A stretch of DNA of 64,000 nucleotides, taken from the NCBI RefSeq assembly GCF_020740535.1, contig NZ_CP082362.1, positions 5,701,501 to 5,765,500 of the forward strand, written 5' to 3'. Positions 1-9,279 of this stretch are shown one piece after another. Origin of the DNA: Streptomyces profundus (lineage in GTDB: Bacteria > Actinomycetota > Actinomycetes > Streptomycetales > Streptomycetaceae). The notes under the pieces are model-generated. The model saw nothing but the letters and a program-made list of their open reading frames with translations, ran no database searches and had not been told where the DNA came from. The first letter of the stretch is position 1. Each line of letters begins with the position of its first letter. Made by a program: the position numbers and the translations under genes.

Positions 1-737
1 ACCGCCTGGGCGAGCCCGCCAGGATCCGGGGCGACGCCGCCTATGTCCGGCAGGCGTGCGACGCCTCGCTGCGCCGTCTCGGGGTCGACCACATCGATCT
101 CTACTATCAGCACCGGGTCGATCCCCTGGTGCCGATCGAGGAGACGGTGGGCGCCATGGCCGAGTTGGTGCGGGCGGGGAAGGTCCGCCACCTCGGGCTC
201 TCGGAGGCGGGCGCGGCGACCATCGGACGGGCGCACGCGGTGCATCCGATCGCCGCGCTACAGAGCGAGTGGTCGCTGTGGACCCGCGATCTGGAGGCGG
301 AGATCGCCCCGCTCTGCCGCGCGTTGGGCATCGGCCTCGTTCCCTTCTCGCCGCTCGGCCGCGGCTTTCTGACCGGCCGCTACCGCTCCGTCGACGGGCT
401 GGCCGAGAACGATCTGCGGCGCGGCCAGCCGAGGTTCGCCGAGGGCAACCTCGAACGGAACCTGGCGATCGTCGCGCGGCTCGACGAGCTGGCCGAGGCG
501 AAGGGCGTCACCGCCGGCCAGCTGGCGCTGGCCTGGCTGCACCACCAGGGCGAAGGCGGCGATGACGTCGTGCCGATCCCCGGCACCAGGCGGCAGCGCT
601 ATCTGGCCGAGAACGTGGCGGCGTTGGCCGTCGAGCTGTCCCCCGAGGAGCGCGCCGCCATCGAGGCCGCCGCACCGCCCGGGCGGATCGCCGGGAACCG
701 CTACGACGCCAACTCCCTCCGCCTCGTCGACGGCTGA
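1..737 (+). CDS. Aldo/keto reductase, 5' end outside window
   Basis: The gene enters the window already in frame and ends at 737. It belongs to the aldo/keto reductase superfamily, NADPH-dependent carbonyl reductases with a TIM-barrel fold. Visible signatures are the R-R-L-G-V-D-x-I-D-L-Y motif followed by YQHRVD, which carries the catalytic-site His, the [20 protein letters not shown] block, and [14 protein letters not shown] near the cofactor site. The N-terminal catalytic Tyr and Lys lie upstream of the window. The C-terminal segment PGTRR followed by ENVAAL is the usual NADP phosphate-binding region. The substrate cannot be told from sequence. Family assignment is secure. Confidence 0.93.
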   Translation, partial: RLGEPARIRGDAAYVRQACDASLRRLGVDHIDLYYQHRVDPLVPIEETVGAMAELVRAGKVRHLGLSEAGAATIGRAHAVHPIAALQSEWSLWTRDLEAEIAPLCRALGIGLVPFSPLGRGFLTGRYRSVDGLAENDLRRGQPRFAEGNLERNLAIVARLDELAEAKGVTAGQLALAWLHHQGEGGDDVVPIPGTRRQRYLAENVAALAVELSPEERAAIEAAAPPGRIAGNRYDANSLRLVDG

Positions 738-782
738 CCGGGCCGCTGGCCCGGCGGTCGGGGGCCGTGGAAGTCTTGGCCC

Positions 783-2051
783 ATGTCGAGCGACCCGGTG
801 TCCGGCCAACCGCCCTTGCCCCGGCCGCCGTTGGGGGCCGCCTACTGGCGGCTCTGGACATCCTCCGGGCTGTCGAACCTGGCCGACGGCATCGCGCGGG
901 TCGCGCTGCCGCTGGCGGCGATCCAGGTGACCCGCTCCCCGACGCTGATCGCCGGTCTCGCCGTCACGCTGGCGCTGCCGTGGCTGCTCTTCGCGCTGCC
1001 GGCCGGGGCGCTCGCCGACCGTCTCGACCGGCGGCGCGTGATGCTCGCCGCCAACGCGGCGCGGATCGTGCTGCTCGGCGGCCTGGTGCTGGCGACGGCC
1101 CTGGACGTGGAGTCCATCGGGGCGCTCTACGCGGTCGCGTTCGGCATCGGGGTCGCCGAGACGCTGTACGACACCTCGGCCCAGTCGATCGTGCCGCAGG
1201 TGGTGGACCGTACCCAGCTGTCCAGGGCCAACGGGCGGCTGTACGCGGCCGAGATGACCGCGAGCGAGTTCATCGGCCCGCCGCTGGCCGGCTTTCTGAC
1301 GGCCACCGGCCTGCTGCTCACCTTCAGCGCGCCGGTGGCGCTGTGGGCGCTGGCCGTCGGGGCGCTGCTGCTGGTGCCCGGCCGCTTCCGGGTCGCGCGC
1401 GAGGAGCGGACCACGCTCCGCGCCGATATCGCCGAGGGGCTGCGCTTCCTGTGGCGGCACCGGCTGTTGCGGGCGCTGGCGATCATGACCGGGGTGTTCA
1501 ACTTCGCCACCAACGCGGTGTTCGCCGTCTTCGTGCTGTTCGCCGTCGGCCCTGACTCGTCGATGGGGCTCTCCGAGCCCGCGTTCGGCCTGCTGTTCAC
1601 CGCCGCCGCGGCGGGGGGCCTGGTCGGCTCGTTGGTCGCGGAGCGGATCGAGCGCCGGATCGGCCGGGGGCGTTCGCTGCCGCTGACCGTCGTCTCGTGC
1701 GCGGTGTTGCTCGGTATCCCCGCGGTGACCAGCGATCCGATCGCGATCGCGGTCGGGTTCTTCGTCGGCGGCTTCGGGATCGTGCTGTGGAACGTGATCA
1801 CGGTGTCGCTGCGGCAGCGGATCACCCCCGACCGGCTGCTCGGGCGGGTCAACAGCGGCTATCGCCTCCTCGCGTGGGGTGTCGGCCCGCTGGGCGCCGG
1901 CGTCGGCGGCCTGGTGGCGCACCTGTTCGGGCTGCCCGCCGTCTTCGCGTCGATGGCGCTGCTGACCCTCGCGCTGCTCGTCGGCTGCCGCTTCGTCACC
2001 GAGCGGCGGATGGCCGAGGCCGAGCGGGAGGCGGCACCAGGGCCGAAGTAG
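783..2051 (+). CDS. MFS transporter (EntS/MFS_3-like efflux protein)
   Basis: This 422-residue integral membrane protein has about twelve hydrophobic segments. The N-terminus is a short hydrophilic stretch, then YWRLWTSSGLSNLADGIARV. The A-motif loop reads GALADRLDRRRVML at about residues 75-88, and the second half has a similar charged loop, AERIERRIGRGR. This is the pattern of MFS exporters related to enterobactin and macrolide efflux proteins. It starts 45 bp after the aldo/keto reductase gene and may be co-transcribed with it. The exported substrate is unknown. A drug or siderophore role would be a guess. Confidence 0.9.
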   Translation: MSSDPVSGQPPLPRPPLGAAYWRLWTSSGLSNLADGIARVALPLAAIQVTRSPTLIAGLAVTLALPWLLFALPAGALADRLDRRRVMLAANAARIVLLGGLVLATALDVESIGALYAVAFGIGVAETLYDTSAQSIVPQVVDRTQLSRANGRLYAAEMTASEFIGPPLAGFLTATGLLLTFSAPVALWALAVGALLLVPGRFRVAREERTTLRADIAEGLRFLWRHRLLRALAIMTGVFNFATNAVFAVFVLFAVGPDSSMGLSEPAFGLLFTAAAAGGLVGSLVAERIERRIGRGRSLPLTVVSCAVLLGIPAVTSDPIAIAVGFFVGGFGIVLWNVITVSLRQRITPDRLLGRVNSGYRLLAWGVGPLGAGVGGLVAHLFGLPAVFASMALLTLALLVGCRFVTERRMAEAEREAAPGPK

Positions 2052-2125
2052 GGGGCGGGGTGGCTTTTCACCAGTCCACGGGCGTGCGAGGATCGCAGCT
2101 CTGAAGAGGACGTTGACGGGGGTCA

Positions 2126-4930
2126 GTGAGCCATCGGCCGTGCCGAGTCGGTGGCGAGTTCTCGTTGGGGGTTGCCTTGGACATCCGGCTCCTTGGCGTG
2201 GTGCGGGTGCTGGACGACGACGGTGCCGCGCTGCCGATCACGGCGCCGTTGACCTGTGCCACGCTCGCCGCATTGGCGCTGCGCCCGGGCGAACCGGTGC
2301 GCACGAGCGAGGTGGTGGCGCGGCTGTGGGGGCCCCGGGCCTCGGCAGCGGCGGCCAGCCGGCTGCGCGGCCAGGTGGCCAGGCTGCGCCGGGTGTTGCC
2401 CGAGGGCGCGATCCGCACGGTGCCGGGCGGCTATCTGCTGGACATCACGCCCGAGCAGACCGATCTGGGGCGGTTCACCAGGGCGCTCGAACAGGCCGGG
2501 ACGCCGGCGCTGGCAGGGCCCGAGGCGGCGTTGGCCGCGCTGGAGCGGGTGCTGCCGCTGTGGACGGGCAACCCGCTGATGGGGCTGCCCGACTGCCCGC
2601 TGCGCTCCACCGAGCGGCTGCGGCTGCGCCGGCTGTGGCTGGCCGTGCTGGAGCGGCGCTCCGAGCTGCGGCTGGCCGTCGAACGGCCGGCGGGCGGCGA
2701 ACGTTCCCCCGTTTCGTGCCCGGAGAGCCGCGCCAGCGCGGTGCCGCCCGACCCCTCCGAGTGGACGGCCATCGAGGAGCTGGAGCGCCTGGAGGATGCC
2801 GAGGCAGGTCCCGACCACGACCGCGGGTGGGGCTCGGGCGAGTTCGCCGAGCTGGCCGAGTTGGCCTCGGCGCCGGACGAGCCGGGCCCTGCGGTGGGGC
2901 TGCCGGCGGGCATCGGCACGTTCGTGGCCAGGGCGGTGGAGTCCGGCCGACTCAGACGCTGGCTCACCGACGCGTCGGCCGCGCCGACGGTCTGCCTGAT
3001 CGACGGCTCGGGCGGCGTGGGCAAGTCGACGCTCGCGGTGCGGGTGGCCCGCGAGTTGGTGGACCGCTTCCCCGACGGGCTGCTCTACGTGGATCTGCGC
3101 GGGGCCGATCCGAGGAACGCGCCGCTCGCCGTCGGTCAGGCGTGCCAGGTGCTGCTGGCGGCGATGGGGCGTCCGGGCAAGGAGATGCCGCAGGACTCCG
3201 AGGTCGTCGGCGTGTACCAGCGGGAGCTGGCCGGGCGGCGGGTGCTGCTGCTGTTGGACAACGCGATGGACTCGGCGCAGGTCGCGCCGCTGCTGCCCAC
3301 GGAGGCGGGGGCGGCGGCGCTGGTCACCAGCCGTTCGCTGCTCGCCGGCGCGATCGCGGGCCACCGGCTGCATCTGGAAGCGCTGAGCACCGGCGAGGCC
3401 ACCACCATGGTGCGGGCCATCGCCGGCGCGGCGGACGACCGGGGCGACGCCGACGAGTGGGCCGAGCTGGCGCGGCTCTGCGGCAGGTTGCCGTTGGCGC
3501 TGCGGATCATCGCGACCCGGATGGCGGCCCGCCCGCACTGGCGGGTGGCGGACTTCCTCGAGCGGCTGCGCGACGAGCGGCGCCGGATGGACGAGTTGAT
3601 GGCGGACGACCTCGATCTGCGGGCCAGCCTGATGGTCAGCATCGACCAGCTCGCCGCTGGTTCGCCCGCCGACGAGCGGCTGGCCACCGAGATCTTCCCG
3701 GCGCTCGGCGCCTCGGTGGTGCGCTCCTACTCGCCCGGTTCGGTGGCGGCGATGGTGGGCAGCACGGCGCGGGAGGCGGGCGCGGCGCTCGACCGGCTGA
3801 CCGACGCGCGGATCGCCGACAGCCCGCGCCCCGAGGTGTACACCCTGCACGATCTGGTGCGTTCGGCGGCCGGTTGGCAGGCGGCCAGGATGCCGGAGGA
3901 GTGGCTGGTCGCCCGGCTCGCCGCGCTGGCCAACTGGTACGTGGGCTCGCTCTACCGGCTGAACCAGCCGTTGGCGCTGCCCAAGAACTACCGCGTCCGC
4001 TATCGCGAGGGCGCCGACCGCTTCCCGGCCGGGCGGCTGTTCACCTCGGTGGACGAGGCGCTGCCCTGGGCGGACGAGATGATGGAGGACGTGCTGGCGC
4101 TGGCCGAGCAGCTGTCGGCCCCTGAGTTCGACGGGGGTGACGAGCTGGGCGGTGTCCCGCTCTCGGACTTCGCCCTCCAGAGCGCCAGGGCGCTGGAGAC
4201 GTACTTCGGCACCCGGCTCGCCTGGGGCGCCCAACGCCGGCTCTGCGAGCTGACGTTGACCATCGCCCGCCGGCGGGACGACCGGTTCGCCGAGGCGGTG
4301 GCGCTGGGGCAGCTGGGCAAGATGTGGGGGCAGCAGGGCGAGGGGCTGCGCGGCGCCGAGCTGCTGCGCTGGGGGATCAAGCTGTTCCGCTCGCTGGGCG
4401 AGACCTCGGAGGCGCTGGCCCTCACGGCCAACCTGGTGCCCTGCCTGGGGTCGATCGGGCGGCTTGAGGAGGCGAAGGCCCTCGCCGAGGAGACGCTGAC
4501 CGAGATCCTCCACGAGGGCCAGGAGGCGTTCCGCATCCAGCTGACCAACAACCTGGCGCGCTGCCACCTCTATCTGGGGGACCACGCCACGGCCCTCGGC
4601 ATCCTGCTGGACAACTACGCCTCGGCCCACGTGCCCTACGAGCGCACCATGGCGGCCGGCGTGCTGACCGAGTACTACCTGGAGGTCGCGGAGTACGAGG
4701 AGGCGGAGCGCTGGAGCGACCGCGGCATGGCGCACGCGGCGGAGCAGCCGTTCGACCCGTTTGTCGCCGCCCAGCAGCGCACCTGGCGCGCCGAGGCGTT
4801 GCGCGGTCTCGGGAGGGAGGAGAGCGCGCATGTCGAGGAGATGCAGGCCAAGGCCGTGATCGAGGACCTCAACAGCCGTGAGAACAGCCACTTGCGGGTG
4901 CGAATCACCGATCGCTATCTCACCGGCTGA
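2126..4930 (+). CDS. AfsR-like STAND transcriptional regulator (wHTH, NB-ARC ATPase, TPR)
   Basis: This 934-residue protein has an OmpR-type winged helix near residues 18-105 (RLLG.VRV, then RTSEVVARLWG). A short, atypical BTAD-like helical region follows. A nucleotide-binding core has Walker A GSGGVGKST at about residues 294-302, Walker B RVLLLLDNA, and the NB-ARC GLPL-like motif CGRLPLALRIIATRM. TPR-like helices fill residues 680-930. The layout is that of AfsR-type regulators, which couple ATP hydrolysis and protein input to activation of secondary-metabolism promoters. I chose the GTG at 2126 because a G-rich site lies upstream. TTG codons at 2165 and 2177 would also suit the start of the winged helix. 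No biosynthetic cluster is adjacent, so its target is unknown. Confidence 0.85.
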   Translation: MSHRPCRVGGEFSLGVALDIRLLGVVRVLDDDGAALPITAPLTCATLAALALRPGEPVRTSEVVARLWGPRASAAAASRLRGQVARLRRVLPEGAIRTVPGGYLLDITPEQTDLGRFTRALEQAGTPALAGPEAALAALERVLPLWTGNPLMGLPDCPLRSTERLRLRRLWLAVLERRSELRLAVERPAGGERSPVSCPESRASAVPPDPSEWTAIEELERLEDAEAGPDHDRGWGSGEFAELAELASAPDEPGPAVGLPAGIGTFVARAVESGRLRRWLTDASAAPTVCLIDGSGGVGKSTLAVRVARELVDRFPDGLLYVDLRGADPRNAPLAVGQACQVLLAAMGRPGKEMPQDSEVVGVYQRELAGRRVLLLLDNAMDSAQVAPLLPTEAGAAALVTSRSLLAGAIAGHRLHLEALSTGEATTMVRAIAGAADDRGDADEWAELARLCGRLPLALRIIATRMAARPHWRVADFLERLRDERRRMDELMADDLDLRASLMVSIDQLAAGSPADERLATEIFPALGASVVRSYSPGSVAAMVGSTAREAGAALDRLTDARIADSPRPEVYTLHDLVRSAAGWQAARMPEEWLVARLAALANWYVGSLYRLNQPLALPKNYRVRYREGADRFPAGRLFTSVDEALPWADEMMEDVLALAEQLSAPEFDGGDELGGVPLSDFALQSARALETYFGTRLAWGAQRRLCELTLTIARRRDDRFAEAVALGQLGKMWGQQGEGLRGAELLRWGIKLFRSLGETSEALALTANLVPCLGSIGRLEEAKALAEETLTEILHEGQEAFRIQLTNNLARCHLYLGDHATALGILLDNYASAHVPYERTMAAGVLTEYYLEVAEYEEAERWSDRGMAHAAEQPFDPFVAAQQRTWRAEALRGLGREESAHVEEMQAKAVIEDLNSRENSHLRVRITDRYLTG

Positions 4931-5291
4931 GGGCGACGACGTCCCGTTCGTCGACACCCGGATGGGCTTGACCCTGTGGGGCCGCCGCGGATGGCCCCTA
5001 CCTCGCTCGCGGCGCCGACGCACCGCCCGGCCCGCTGGGCATCGGCGACCCGGGCCAGCTCGACCTGGACACCCTGCTCAGCGCCCGGGCCGGCGGCCAG
5101 CCGAGCGACGCGCCCTGGCCGGCCACCGTCCACCTCCCCGGAACCCTCCAGGAGCCGGCCGGCCTCTCCCCGGTGACCAGGGCGAACGGCTCGCGGTACG
5201 GCCTACCCCGTTCGCGGTGCCGCAGTCCTGGCGCCGGCCGACGGGCCGGGGCGGACACGCTCCAGGCGGGGGCGAGGCGCAGAATAGGACC
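4931..5291. other. Intergenic, 360 bp, with a coding-like open stretch
   Basis: No complete gene is visible. From about 4972 to 5291 one plus-strand frame stays open for roughly 100 codons. It reads like protein (for example LGIGDPGQLDLDTLL and then PATVHLPGTLQEP) but has no start codon and no recognisable family. It may be a decayed gene remnant or chance reading in GC-rich DNA. Confidence 0.3.
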
Positions 5292-6215
5292 ATGGATCTT
5301 CGTATCTTCACCGAACCGCAGCAGGGCGCCAGCTACGAGACGCTGTTGGCGGTGGCCCAGGCCACCGAGCAGCTCGGCTTCGACGCCTTCTTCCGCTCCG
5401 ACCACTATCTGCGGATGGGCGACGGCGATCCGCTGCCCGGGCCCACCGACGCCTGGGTGACGCTGGCCGGCCTGGCCAGGGAGACCAGCCGGATCCGGCT
5501 CGGCACGCTGATGACGGCCGGTACCTTCCGGCTGCCGGGTGTGCTGGCCATCCAGGTCGCGCAGGTCGACGCCATGTCCGGCGGGCGGGTCGAACTCGGC
5601 CTGGGCGCCGGCTGGTTCGCCGAGGAGCACACGGCCTACGGCATCCCGTTCCCCAAGGAGAAGTTCCCCCGCCTTGAGGAGCAGCTGGCCATCGTCACCG
5701 GGCTCTGGGGGACGCCGGTGGGGGAGACGTTCTCCTTCGACGGCGAGCACTACCAGCTGACGGACTCGCCGGCGCTGCCCAAGCCGGTGCAGGACCGGGT
5801 GCCGGTGCTGGTCGGCGGCATGGGCAAGGTCCGCACGCCCAGGCTCGCGGCGAGGTACGCCGACGAGTTCAACATCCCGTTCCAGTCCGCGGCGGCAAGC
5901 GCCGAGCAGTTCGCCCTGGTCAGGGCCGCCGCCGAGGAGGCGGGCCGCAAGCCGGACGAGCTGGTCTACTCCAACGCGCTGGTGGCCTGCGTGGGCCGGA
6001 CGGACGCCGAGGTGGCCCGCCGGGCCGCCGCCATCGGCCGGGACGCCGACGAGCTGCGCGAGAACGGCCTGGCCGGCACGCCGGCCGAGGTGGTCGAGAG
6101 GATCGGCGTCTACCGGGAGGCGGGCTGCCAGCGGGTCTACTTCCAGATCCTGGATCTGGACGACCTCGACCACCTGGAGCTGATCGCCTCCCAGGTCGGC
6201 TCCCAGCTGGACTGA
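5292..6215 (+). CDS. LLM-class F420-dependent oxidoreductase
   Basis: This 307-residue luciferase-like monooxygenase fold protein (TIM barrel) probably uses reduced coenzyme F420 rather than FMN. Signatures are FRSDHYLRMGDGDPLPGPTDAW near the N-terminus, RIRLGTLMTAGTFRLPG, and GRVELGLGAGWFAEEHTAYGIPFP, the classic block of the actinobacterial F420 subgroup. I chose the ATG at 5292 because homologues begin with a short MDLRIF-type strand; the reading frame is open further upstream but the extension does not look like protein. It is followed 4 bp later by mmuM, so the two are probably one transcript. The substrate is unknown. Confidence 0.92.
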   Translation: MDLRIFTEPQQGASYETLLAVAQATEQLGFDAFFRSDHYLRMGDGDPLPGPTDAWVTLAGLARETSRIRLGTLMTAGTFRLPGVLAIQVAQVDAMSGGRVELGLGAGWFAEEHTAYGIPFPKEKFPRLEEQLAIVTGLWGTPVGETFSFDGEHYQLTDSPALPKPVQDRVPVLVGGMGKVRTPRLAARYADEFNIPFQSAAASAEQFALVRAAAEEAGRKPDELVYSNALVACVGRTDAEVARRAAAIGRDADELRENGLAGTPAEVVERIGVYREAGCQRVYFQILDLDDLDHLELIASQVGSQLD

Positions 6216-6219
6216 GCCG

Positions 6220-7125
6220 ATGCCGGCCGCCGCACCGCTCCAGCGGGACACCCCGGCGTCGGGGACGCTGCTGCTGGACGGTGGGCTCTCGGTCCCGCTC
6301 GCCGCGCTCGGCAGCGACCTGACCGATCCGCTGTGGACGGCCCGGCTGTTGGCCGATGATCCCGAGCGGCTGATCGCCGCGCACGCCGCCTATCTGCGGG
6401 CCGGCGCCCAGGTGGTGACCACGGCCAGCTACCAGGCATCCCTCGGCGGCTTCGCGGGCCGGGGGGTGGGCCCGGTGGCGGCGGCCCGGCTGATCGGGGA
6501 CAGCGTGCGGCTGGCCAGGGCGGCGATCGTCCGCGAGGGCAGGGACGCCTGGGTGGCCGGCTCGGTCGGCCCCTATGGGGCGGTGGCCGCCGACGGCGGC
6601 GAGTACCGGGGCGACTACGGCCTCTCGGTCGCCGAGTTGGCGCGTTTCCACGCGCCGAGGGTGGCGGCGCTGCTGGCCGGCGAGCCCGATCTGCTGGCCC
6701 TGGAGACCGTTCCCGACAGCACGGAGGCCGAGGCCCTGCTGCGGGTGGTCGCCGGCTGCGGGGTCCCGGCCTGGCTCTCCTACACGGTGGCGGGGGCCCG
6801 CACCCGCGCCGGGCAGCCGCTGGCCGAGGCGTTCGCCGTGGCGGCCGAGGCGCCGGAGATCGTCGCCGTCGGCGTCAACTGCTGCCGGCCCGAGGACGTC
6901 GCCCCCGCCGTCGCGACGGCCGCCGCCGTCACCGGGAAACCGGTGGTCGCCTACCCCAACTCGGGCGAGAACTGGGACGCCGCGCACGGCCGTTGGGACG
7001 GCCGGGCCACGTTCCAGCCGTCCCACGCCCGCGCCTGGCGGGCGGCGGGGGCCCGGCTGATCGGCGGCTGCTGCCGCGTCGGCCCTGACCGGGTCGCGGC
7101 CCTGGCGCGGGTGCTGCACCCCTGA
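6220..7125 (+). CDS. mmuM: Homocysteine S-methyltransferase
   Basis: This 301-residue protein transfers a methyl group, probably from S-methylmethionine or S-adenosylmethionine, to homocysteine to make methionine. The three zinc-ligand cysteines are present: VGVNCC at about residue 225 and GGCCR near residue 285. The N-terminal LLLDGGLS block and TTASYQASLGGF are typical of the MmuM/BHMT-like group. Length fits the family (about 300 residues). It starts 4 bp after the F420-dependent oxidoreductase stop. The methyl donor is inferred from the family, not seen. Confidence 0.92.
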   Translation: MPAAAPLQRDTPASGTLLLDGGLSVPLAALGSDLTDPLWTARLLADDPERLIAAHAAYLRAGAQVVTTASYQASLGGFAGRGVGPVAAARLIGDSVRLARAAIVREGRDAWVAGSVGPYGAVAADGGEYRGDYGLSVAELARFHAPRVAALLAGEPDLLALETVPDSTEAEALLRVVAGCGVPAWLSYTVAGARTRAGQPLAEAFAVAAEAPEIVAVGVNCCRPEDVAPAVATAAAVTGKPVVAYPNSGENWDAAHGRWDGRATFQPSHARAWRAAGARLIGGCCRVGPDRVAALARVLHP

Positions 7126-7586
7126 AATCCGGACGATCTCCCCGCGGCGCCAGGGGCCGTCGAAACGCCCGGGATTCCCCACCGTTAAGCCTCACGTTCG
7201 GTAGCTGAAGAGGCGCACAACGTCGTTGGGTTGACCGAATACTCACGGTGTTCGAGCGGAGTGCGCCACAATTCTCTGGGCGGCGCACCTCCGCAGTGCA
7301 GGGCGGAGGCCGTGGCGCCCACCCGTCCGCGCGCTGGGACATGCCTCCCCGCACCACCCATGCGCGCGGACCAGGCCCCTTCCGCCGCTCTCCTGGGGGA
7401 GAGCGCCGGAACGGGAGGGACGGGGGCGCCGCGACGGCCGGTCGCCCGGGCGGCGCGGGCGCGGGGGCCCCGCGTAACGGGCGCTCGGCCGTCGCTCGTC
7501 CTGCCCGGGCCGTAAGCCCCCGGGACCACGGGAGTTGGGCCGGATGGCCGAGGCGGGCGCTCGGCGCGGCTGCCTAGTCTCTGGGC
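7126..7586. other. Intergenic, 460 bp, no gene seen
   Basis: The first half is less GC-rich than its surroundings (about 7180-7280) and may hold the promoter of the following gene. The second half is very GC-rich. The open frames here lack ribosome sites and protein-like composition. I see no RNA gene or clear terminator. Confidence 0.4.
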
Positions 7587-8231
7587 ATGGCGGACACAGA
7601 GAGCACACGGATAGGCGTTCTTGGCACGGGACATGTGGGACGTGCCGTGGCCGACGGCTGGGCGCGCGCGGGACACCGGGTGGTGTTCGGCTCCCGGCAG
7701 CCCGCCGAGCGCACCGAACTCGCCCAGCCGGTGGTGGGTTGGGCGGAAGCGGTCGAACGGAGCGAGGTCCTGGTCAACGCGACGCCGGGCGGCGATTCGC
7801 TCGCCATGCTGACGACGATCGGCGCCGAGGCGCTGGCCGGCAAGGTGCTGATCGATATCGGGGTCGCCCTCACGGAGGACTGGGATCTGGGCCATCTGGA
7901 CGTCAGCCTCGGCCAGTTGATCCAGCGGGAGTTCCCCGGGACCCCGGTGGTCAAGACCCTCTGCACCATGGACTCCACGGTGATGGTCGCCCCCGAGGCC
8001 CTGCCCGAGCCGACCACCGTCTTCCTCTCCGGCGACAGCGCCGAGGCCAAGCGGACCGTCGCCGGGCTGCTGACGGACCTCGGCTGGGACGAGTCCAGCC
8101 AGCTGGATCTCGGCGGTATCGCCACCGGGCGGGGCCAGGAGCACTTCGCGCTGCTCTTCATGGGCATCGCGGGCGCCACCGGCGGCGTCGGCTTCAACGT
8201 CCGGGTGGTGCGGCCCGTGGCCGCCGGCTGA
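7587..8231 (+). CDS. NADPH-dependent F420 reductase-like protein
   Basis: This 214-residue Rossmann-fold protein starts with the dinucleotide-binding motif GVLGTGHVGRAVADGWARAG, followed by the SR phosphate-binding turn used for NADP (FGSR). The layout and length match F420H2:NADP oxidoreductase (Fno) and related NAD(P)-binding proteins. Later blocks are LVNATPGGDSLAML and KVLIDIGVALTEDW. It may exchange electrons between F420 and NADP, which would suit the F420-dependent oxidoreductase 1.4 kb upstream, but paralogues with other roles exist. The start ATG at 7587 precedes the Rossmann strand by nine residues, as is usual. Confidence 0.8.
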   Translation: MADTESTRIGVLGTGHVGRAVADGWARAGHRVVFGSRQPAERTELAQPVVGWAEAVERSEVLVNATPGGDSLAMLTTIGAEALAGKVLIDIGVALTEDWDLGHLDVSLGQLIQREFPGTPVVKTLCTMDSTVMVAPEALPEPTTVFLSGDSAEAKRTVAGLLTDLGWDESSQLDLGGIATGRGQEHFALLFMGIAGATGGVGFNVRVVRPVAAG

Positions 8232-8235
8232 GCGG

Positions 8236-9018
8236 TCAGGCGGCCTGCCGGAGGAACTCGACGAGCAGCGCCGCGACTTCGGCCGGCCGCTCCAGGCTGG
8301 GCAGATGACCGGCCCAGGGCAGCTCGCGATGCCGGGCGTTCGGCAGCAGCCCGGGCATCGCGGCGGCGGTGCGCCGGAAGTCCGGCAGGTCGTGCCCGCC
8401 CGAGATGGCCAGCGTCTTGGCCTTCACCTGGCTCAGCCGGTAGTCGGCCCTCGGCGTGGCGAACTCCTCGGCGGCCCACTGGACATCGAAGGCGTGCCGC
8501 TGCATCAGCCGCACCATGGCCCGGGTGTTGCCGTCGGCCTCGGGGCCCAGCCAGGTGGCGACATTCAGCTCCACCGCCCTGGCCAGCTCGCTGGCCTCGA
8601 TCAACTCGGCCTGGCTGGCCCGGAACGCGGCCAGCCCCGCCGTCGGCGGATCGAGCGGTGGGGCGGCGTTCAACAGGGCGAGCGCGGTGACCCGCCCGGG
8701 CCAGCGGGCCGCCACCTCCAGGGCCACCCCGCCGCCGAACGACGAGCCCACCAGGGCCGTCTGTGGGATCTCCAACGCGTCCAGCAGATCCCGCACATCC
8801 TCCGCGTCGCGGTAGGGGCGGTCGGCGGCCGGGCTGTCCCCATGGCCCCGGAAGTCGCAGCGCACCACGCGGAAACCCGCGTCGATCAGTATCCGCCACT
8901 GCGGGTCCCACATCCGACGGTCGCAGACCGTCGAGTGGAGCAGCAGCAGCGCGGGGCCGTCGCCGGCCACATCGTGGGCGAGATGCGAATTCGAGGTCAC
9001 GGGCAGCCATCGTTCCAT
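8236..9018 (-). CDS. Alpha/beta hydrolase
   Basis: This 260-residue alpha/beta-hydrolase fold protein has all three catalytic elements. The nucleophile elbow is VGSSFGGG (Ser in G-x-S-x-G). The acid is the Asp of ISGGHDLPDF and the base is the His of WAGHLPSLERP. The oxyanion region reads LLLHSTVCDRRMW and the cap strand is VRCDFRGHGDSP. It resembles 3-oxoadipate enol-lactonase-like hydrolases, but the substrate is not predictable. Start: the ATG at 9018 has a clear GGAGG site 6 bp upstream (minus strand), and the longer open frame upstream lacks one. It converges on the Rossmann protein gene with a 4-bp gap. Confidence 0.92.
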   Translation of the reverse strand: MERWLPVTSNSHLAHDVAGDGPALLLLHSTVCDRRMWDPQWRILIDAGFRVVRCDFRGHGDSPAADRPYRDAEDVRDLLDALEIPQTALVGSSFGGGVALEVAARWPGRVTALALLNAAPPLDPPTAGLAAFRASQAELIEASELARAVELNVATWLGPEADGNTRAMVRLMQRHAFDVQWAAEEFATPRADYRLSQVKAKTLAISGGHDLPDFRRTAAAMPGLLPNARHRELPWAGHLPSLERPAEVAALLVEFLRQAA

Positions 9019-9279
9019 GCGTATCCTCCGTGCGCGCGGGGTCCGGCGAAACGTCACGCCCGACCGGAGGCGAGCTGACGCGTGGCCAAGGCGCGCACGC
9101 CGGCGCACACGGCGCGTACGGTCGGACGCCGCCTCGCGCGCGGGCGCACCCGCCGCCGGGCGGGCCCCGCTCGTCCCGCCGGCCGATGCCGCCCGCGCCG
9201 GGGGCACCGGGGTCGGAGTGGTGCTGATGGCGCTCGGCGTCGCCCGACTCCCGCTCGGCCCGGCCAGGCGGCGACCGGC

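Noticed and set aside
2123..5023. 966-codon minus-strand open frame opposite the AfsR-like gene
   Set aside because: His/Arg/Gln-rich shadow of a high-GC gene; no ribosome site or domain.
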